Below the pieces are notes generated by a model that was not told where the DNA came from, did not search any database, and saw only the letters and a list, made by a program, of their open reading frames with translations. A stretch of DNA of 64,000 nt from Micromonospora rubida (lineage in GTDB: Bacteria > Actinomycetota > Actinomycetes > Mycobacteriales > Micromonosporaceae): the NCBI RefSeq assembly GCF_009908295.1, contig NZ_JAAALO010000003.1, positions 868,001 through 932,000 of the forward strand, given 5' to 3'. Below are positions 59,744 through 64,000 of this stretch, piece by piece; within the stretch, counting starts at the first letter, position 1; the number at the start of each line of letters is the position of its first letter. A program made the translations under genes and the position numbers.

Positions 59744-61254
59744 CGGGTCACCAGGCGCTCGTGCCGCTGCCGGTGGTGGTGCCCCTGTTGGGCGCCGCGC
59801 TCACCCTGCTGCTGGCGAACCGGCCCCGGCTGCAACGCGACGTCAGCGTGGTCGGGCTGAGCACCAGCCTGGTGGTCGCCGTGGTGCTGCTGGTCGAGGC
59901 GTACCGGCACGGGCCGGTGGTGGTGCGGATCGGCGGATGGCCCCCACCCGTGGGGATCGTGCTGGTGGCCGACCAGCTCGCCGCGCTGATGGTGGTGGTC
60001 TCCTCGGCGGTCACGCTGTGCGTGCTGCTCTACTCGATCGGCCAGGGGCAGGGGGAGACCGGCGAGTCGGCCCCGTTGGCCATCTACCACCCCACCTACC
60101 TGGTGCTCACCGCCGGCGTGACCAACGCGTTCCTCGCCGGCGACCTGTTCAACCTCTTCGTCGGCTTCGAGATCCTGCTGGCCGCGAGCTTCGTGCTGAT
60201 CACGCTCGGCGGCACGGAGGCCCGGATCCGGACCGGGTCGATGTACGTGGTGGTCAGCATCCTGTCCTCGATGATCTTCCTGGCCGGGGTGGGCCTGGTG
60301 TACGCGGCCACCGGCACCCTCAACATGGCCCAGCTCGCCCAGCGGCTCGACGCGCTGCCGGACAACGTACGGCTCTGCCTCCAGCTCATGCTGCTGCTGG
60401 CGTTCGGGATCAAGGCGGCGGTGTTCCCGCTGTCGGCCTGGCTGCCGGACAGCTACCCGACCGCGCCCGCGCCGGTCACCGCGGTCTTCGCCGGCCTGCT
60501 CACCAAGGTCGGCGTGTACGCGATCATCCGCACCGAGACCCTGCTCTTCCCCGGTGGTCAGGTCTCCGGGCTGCTGATGGTGGTGGCCGGGCTGACCATG
60601 GTGGTCGGCATCCTCGGCGCGGTCGCCCAGTCGGACATCAAGCGGATCTTCTCGTTCACGCTGGTCAGCCACATCGGCTACATGATCTTCGGGGTGGCGC
60701 TGAGCACCGTCGCCGGGCTGGCCGGGGCGATCTTCTACGTGGCGCACCACATCACCATCCAGACCACGCTGTTCCTGGTCGCCGGGCTGATCGAGGAGCG
60801 GGCCGGCAGCACCGACCTGCGCCGGCTCGGCGGGCTGGCCCGGGTCGCCCCGCTGCTCGCGGTGCTCTTCTTCGTGCCCGCGATGAACCTCGCCGGCATC
60901 CCGCCGTTCTCCGGGTTCCTCGGCAAGCTGGGCCTGCTCCAGGCCGGGGTGGCCATCGGCGGCCCGCTGCCCTGGGCGCTCGTCGCCGCCGGCACCGCCA
61001 CCAGCCTGGTCACCCTCTACGCCGCGTCCCGGGTGTGGAGCATCGCGTTCTGGCGGGAGCCCCGGCTGGCCACCACCGAGCCGACGGTCCGGCTGCCCGC
61101 CCTGATGGTCGGCGCCACCGCCGCCCTGGTGGTGCTGGGGCTGGTGTTCACCGTCGCCGCCGGTCCGCTGTTCGGGGTCAGCACCGACGCGGCCACCGAC
61201 CTGCGGGCCCGCACCCCGTACGTGCGGGCCGTGCTTCCCGGCGGCGCCCCGTGA
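59740..61254 (+). CDS. mrpD: Mrp antiporter subunit D
   Basis: NuoM/NuoN-like proton channel subunit of 504 residues with fourteen predicted helices. Conserved elements include the glutamate in NLFVGFEILLAASFVLI (about 142) and the lysine of AFGIKAAVFPLSAWLPDSYP at about residues 222-241, as well as SDIKRIFSFTLVSHIGYM. GTG 59740 overlaps mrpC by 4 bases. Confidence 0.94.
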   Translation: MTGHQALVPLPVVVPLLGAALTLLLANRPRLQRDVSVVGLSTSLVVAVVLLVEAYRHGPVVVRIGGWPPPVGIVLVADQLAALMVVVSSAVTLCVLLYSIGQGQGETGESAPLAIYHPTYLVLTAGVTNAFLAGDLFNLFVGFEILLAASFVLITLGGTEARIRTGSMYVVVSILSSMIFLAGVGLVYAATGTLNMAQLAQRLDALPDNVRLCLQLMLLLAFGIKAAVFPLSAWLPDSYPTAPAPVTAVFAGLLTKVGVYAIIRTETLLFPGGQVSGLLMVVAGLTMVVGILGAVAQSDIKRIFSFTLVSHIGYMIFGVALSTVAGLAGAIFYVAHHITIQTTLFLVAGLIEERAGSTDLRRLGGLARVAPLLAVLFFVPAMNLAGIPPFSGFLGKLGLLQAGVAIGGPLPWALVAAGTATSLVTLYAASRVWSIAFWREPRLATTEPTVRLPALMVGATAALVVLGLVFTVAAGPLFGVSTDAATDLRARTPYVRAVLPGGAP

Positions 61255-61937
61255 CCGGTGCCCGCAGCCCGGCCTCCCCCGACGACCCGCAGCCCCCGGG
61301 CGGGACGGCCCCCGGGGACGGGCGGGCGGCCCGGAGCCGGAACCGGGCCGTGCGGTGGCGGGACCGGCTGACGGCCCTCGCCTGGATGGTCGGGGTCTGG
61401 AACCTGCTCTGGGGCCGGCTCTCCTGGGGCAACCTGCTGGGCGGGCTGCTGGTCGGCCTGGCCGTGCTGGTGTTCTTCCCGCTGCCGCCGGTCACCTTCG
61501 GCGGCCGGCTGCGCCCCCGGGCGCTGCTCGTGCTGGCGGGCCGGTTCGTCACGGAACTGGTCAGCGCCAGCATCCACGTGGCCCGCGTCGCCGTGCAGCC
61601 CGGCTACCTGCCCCGGGGCGCCATCATCGCGGTACGCCTACGGGTGCGTACCGACCTGAACCTGGCGCTGACCGCAGAGGCGATCTCGCTGGTCCCCGGC
61701 ACCCTGATCATCGATGTCGACCGGGAGCGCGGCCTGCTCTACGTGCACGTGCTCGACGTACGCGGCCCGGCGGACCTGCCCGAGAACCGGGACCGGGTCC
61801 TCGCCACCGAGGCCAGGATCGTCCGCGCGATCGGTTCCGCCACCGAACTCCGCCTGCTGGACACCCCCGCCCCGGACGTGCCCGCCCCCGCCGCCGCAGA
61901 TCCCGACCCTCCCACCGACAGGGGGCAAGACCAGTGA
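61251..61937 (+). CDS. mrpE: Mrp antiporter subunit E
   Basis: Subunit E, 228 residues, with two or three membrane helices (LAWMVGVWNLLWGRLSWGNL; GGLLVGLAVLVFFPLPPV) and the conserved cytoplasmic domain IIAVRLRVRTDLNLALTAEA and ISLVPGTLIIDVD typical of MnhE. The N-terminal 38 residues are hydrophilic, Pro/Gly/Arg-rich, and unusual for the family. GTG 61251 overlaps mrpD by 4 bases; a later in-frame start near the first helix cannot be excluded. Confidence 0.9.
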   Translation: MTGARSPASPDDPQPPGGTAPGDGRAARSRNRAVRWRDRLTALAWMVGVWNLLWGRLSWGNLLGGLLVGLAVLVFFPLPPVTFGGRLRPRALLVLAGRFVTELVSASIHVARVAVQPGYLPRGAIIAVRLRVRTDLNLALTAEAISLVPGTLIIDVDRERGLLYVHVLDVRGPADLPENRDRVLATEARIVRAIGSATELRLLDTPAPDVPAPAAADPDPPTDRGQDQ

Positions 61938-62197
61938 CCGTCCTGCTCGCCGCCGTGCTCACCGTGCTCTTCTCGGTGACCGCGCTGCTCGCGCTGACCC
62001 GGCTGTACCGAGGCCCCTCGCTGCTGGACCGCGTGGTCGCGGCCGACGTGCTGCTCAACACGATGGCCGGCGCGGTCGGGGCGGAGGCGGCGGTCAACCG
62101 GCACGCCACCACCCTGCCCGTGCTCGTGGTGCTGTCCCTGCTCGGCTTCGTCGGCGCGGTGGCCCTGGTCCGCTTCGCCGTCCGGGAGGAGTCGTGA
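61934..62197 (+). CDS. mrpF: Mrp antiporter subunit F
   Basis: Small subunit of 87 residues with three helices. The conserved segment LYRGPSLLDRVVAADVLLNT at about 24-43 holds the aspartate that is required in MrpF of other bacteria. The 4-base overlaps on both sides (GTGA) show the gene is complete. Confidence 0.93.
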   Translation: MTVLLAAVLTVLFSVTALLALTRLYRGPSLLDRVVAADVLLNTMAGAVGAEAAVNRHATTLPVLVVLSLLGFVGAVALVRFAVREES

Positions 62198-62532
62198 GCG
62201 CGGGCACGGTCGCCGACTGGCTGGGTGCGGCCTGCCTGGTCGCCGGCGGGCTGCTCAGCCTCGCCGCCGGGATCGGCGTGCTGCGCTTCCCGGACGTGCT
62301 CGACCGGATGCACGCGGCCACCAAGCCGCAGGTGCTCGGCGTGCTGCTGCTGCTCGCCGGGGTGGCGTTGCGGCTGCGCACGACGTCCGACATCGGCATG
62401 ATCGTCCTGGTCGCGGTCTTCCAGTTGGCCACCGCGCCGGTCGCCGCCCAGATGGTCGGCCGGGCCGCGTACCGCTCGGGTCGGGTCGACCGCTCCCTGC
62501 TTGACGTGGACGAACTCGCCGAGGAGCGGTGA
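62194..62532 (+). CDS. mrpG: Mrp antiporter subunit G
   Basis: Last subunit (112 residues), three helices, with the PhaG/MnhG signature LRFPDVLDRMHAATKPQVLG at about 29-48. A short hydrophilic tail (VDRSLLDVDELAEER) ends the operon. GTG 62194 overlaps mrpF by 4 bases. No terminator hairpin of note follows; the next gene has its own promoter. Confidence 0.93.
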   Translation: MSAGTVADWLGAACLVAGGLLSLAAGIGVLRFPDVLDRMHAATKPQVLGVLLLLAGVALRLRTTSDIGMIVLVAVFQLATAPVAAQMVGRAAYRSGRVDRSLLDVDELAEER

Positions 62533-62566
62533 GGGCGTCCCTCAGCGGGCACTCAGCCGCCGCCGA

Positions 62567-62572
62567 TAAAAT
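62567..62572 (+). promoter_or_regulatory. -10 box before the CNNM gene leader
   Basis: TAAAAT, the most AT-rich hexamer of the neighbourhood, ends 7 bases before an ATG at 62580, which opens a 33-codon upstream ORF. The transcript would start at or next to that ATG. Confidence 0.5.
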
Positions 62573-62579
62573 GGGCCAC

Positions 62580-62681
62580 ATGATCGACTCGTCTGCCCAG
62601 GAGGGCAGCAGTAGCCAGCCGGGTCGTGCCCGGCATCTTCCCGTCCCGACGGCCCCGGGAGCACTGAGCAACCCGTGCTGA
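62580..62681 (+). CDS. Leaderless 33-codon upstream ORF
   Basis: The ORF encodes MIDSSAQEGSSSQPGRARHL and ends SNPC. It starts 7 bases after the TAAAAT box, and its stop codon (62679-62681) overlaps the GTG start of the CNNM/CBS gene by 7 bases in another frame. This looks like a leader peptide whose translation could couple to the main gene. The peptide itself shows no recognisable motif. Confidence 0.4.
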   Translation: MIDSSAQEGSSSQPGRARHLPVPTAPGALSNPC

Positions 62682-64000
62682 TCGTCGTAGGACTCGTCCT
62701 CATCATCGTTCTCACCGCCGCCACGGGTTACTTCGTGGCCCAGGAGTTCGGCTACGTCGCCGTGGACCGGGGGCGGCTCAAGCAGCTCGCCGACGACGGC
62801 GACCAGGCCGCCGCCCGGGCCCTTGAGGTGACCGGCCGGCTCTCCTTCATGCTCTCCGGCGCGCAGCTCGGCATCACGGTGACCGCCCTGCTGGTCGGCT
62901 ACGCCGCCGAGCCCTACCTGGGCGCGGGGCTGGCCGAGCTGCTCGACGTGGCCGGGGTGTCCACCGGGGTCGCCCTGCCGCTGTCCGTCGCGCTGGCCCT
63001 GCTCATCGCGACCGTCGTGCAGATGGTCCTCGGCGAGCTGGCCCCGAAGAACCTGGCCATCGCCCGAGCCGAGCAACTGGCCCGGGCGTTGAGCCGGTCC
63101 ACCCTGATGTACCTGAAGGTCGCCGGGCCGGTGATCACGCTCTTCGACAAGGCCGCCGTCCGGCTGCTGCGCCGGATCGGCATCGAGCCGATCGAGGAGC
63201 TGCCCAGCGGCGCCACCCCGAAGGACCTCGAACAGATCATCGCCGAGTCCCGGGAGGAGGGGCACCTGAACGCCGAGATGTCCGACCTGCTCGACCGGGG
63301 GCTCGACTTCCGGACGCTGACCGCCGGGGAGGCCATGGTGCCCCGGGTCGACGTGCACACCGTCCGGGCCCACGAGCCGCTGAGCCGGGTGGTGGAGCTG
63401 CTCGACACCGGGCACTCCCGGTTCCCCGTCCGCGGCACCGAGGGCGTCGACGACCTGGTCGGCGTCGTCGGCATCGCCGACGTGCTGGCCGTACCCCCGG
63501 CCGAGCGCGCGACCACCCCGGTCAGCGCGGTTGCCGGCCCCCCGCTGCTGGTGCCGGAGACACTGCCCCTGCCGACGGTGCTGGACCGGCTCCGGGTCGG
63601 GCACCGGCAGCTCGCCTGCGTGGTCGACGAGTACGGCGGCTTCGCCGGCGTGATCACGCTGGAGGACATCGCCGAGGAACTGGTCGGCCCGATCCGGGAC
63701 GAGGACGATCCGCCGGATCGCGCCCCCGCCCGGCAGGACGACGGCTCCTGGGTGGTGCCGGCCCGCTGGCGGATCGACGAGGTCGCCGACAGCACCGGCA
63801 TCGACCTGCCCGAGGCCCCCGAGTACGACACCCTCTCCGGGCTCGTCATGCGCGAGCTGGGCCGGGTGCCCGAGGTGGGCGACCGGCTGGAGATCGCCCT
63901 GATGGGCGACGGCGACGCCCAGACCGAGCGGCACGCCCTGGTCGAGGTGCTCGCGGTGGACCGGCACGTCGCCGACTCGGTGCGGCTCCGGCTCACCGAG
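62675..64000 (+). CDS. CNNM/CBS-domain membrane protein (HlyC/CorC family), 3' end outside window
   Basis: Polytopic protein of the hemolysin/CorC (TlyC) family, at least 442 residues and open to the window edge. Residues about 1-180 form the CNNM membrane domain (LIIVLTAATGYFVAQEFGYV; MLSGAQLGITVTALLVGY; MVLGELAPKNLAIARAEQL). Two CBS domains follow (VMVPRVDVHTV…; DEYGGFAGVITLEDIAEELV at about 320-340), and the C-terminal CorC/HlyC domain has begun. Members are linked to Mg2+/Co2+ handling. GTG 62675 is the only start in frame before the CNNM domain; GGGAG lies 13 bases upstream. Confidence 0.85.
   Translation, partial: MLIVVGLVLIIVLTAATGYFVAQEFGYVAVDRGRLKQLADDGDQAAARALEVTGRLSFMLSGAQLGITVTALLVGYAAEPYLGAGLAELLDVAGVSTGVALPLSVALALLIATVVQMVLGELAPKNLAIARAEQLARALSRSTLMYLKVAGPVITLFDKAAVRLLRRIGIEPIEELPSGATPKDLEQIIAESREEGHLNAEMSDLLDRGLDFRTLTAGEAMVPRVDVHTVRAHEPLSRVVELLDTGHSRFPVRGTEGVDDLVGVVGIADVLAVPPAERATTPVSAVAGPPLLVPETLPLPTVLDRLRVGHRQLACVVDEYGGFAGVITLEDIAEELVGPIRDEDDPPDRAPARQDDGSWVVPARWRIDEVADSTGIDLPEAPEYDTLSGLVMRELGRVPEVGDRLEIALMGDGDAQTERHALVEVLAVDRHVADSVRLRLTE

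Overview
The window is a very GC-rich chromosomal stretch from an actinomycete, most likely of the family Micromonosporaceae (Micromonospora or a close relative). The evidence is the gene order thyX-dapA-rnj ... ftsK ... rimO-pgsA-pncC-clgR-pspA, an AftD-type arabinofuranosyltransferase (arabinose-containing wall), heavy use of GTG starts, many 4-base stop/start overlaps, and many promoters whose -10 box lies 6-7 nt before the start codon (leaderless mRNAs). No tRNA, rRNA, CRISPR array, transposase or phage gene was recognised.

Layout. 1-17.8 kb is mostly core housekeeping: DUF2752 membrane protein, thyX, dapA, rnj, an LPXTG surface protein, a pair of YbjN-domain genes, ftsK, a guanidinium exporter behind a guanidine-III riboswitch, an ornithine-cyclodeaminase relative, rimO-pgsA, pncC, and the stress set clgR / pspA / pspM-like. 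17.8-25.3 kb holds a very large multicopper-oxidase-like protein with three FN3 domains in which the copper ligands have degenerated, a Nei2-type DNA glycosylase, a secreted SH3 protein, a CPCC zinc protein and a SAM hydroxide adenosyltransferase. 25.3-27.9 kb is a decayed accessory patch: an internally deleted RBBP9-type hydrolase, pieces of an XRE regulator, small membrane proteins and a protein made of two I9 (subtilisin propeptide) units.

27.9-46.0 kb is an envelope-glycan region: DUF3068 protein, AftD fused to a methyltransferase, a VWA/substrate-binding lipoprotein-like protein, GT4, DUF2613, two polytopic GT-C-like proteins, an FkbM methyltransferase, a nucleotide-sugar dehydrogenase, GT2, an epimerase and a flippase. 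These would make a nucleotide-sugar precursor, assemble and modify a glycan, and export it. 46.0-48.2 kb encodes a partner-switching module (SpoIIE phosphatase, STAS antagonist, HATPase anti-sigma kinase) with no sigma factor beside it. 48.4-54.1 kb holds a two-TM membrane protein, a short oxidoreductase-like remnant and the giant helicase Lhr.

54.1-56.4 kb is a gene-poor strip rich in palindromes, including a perfect 60-bp palindrome and a second 18-bp-arm element flanking a 44-codon gene fragment. 56.4-62.5 kb is a complete Mrp (Mnh) Na+/H+ antiporter operon, A(B)CDEFG, each gene overlapping the next by 4 nt. The window ends inside a CNNM/CBS-domain membrane protein that is preceded by a leaderless 33-codon upstream ORF overlapping its start.
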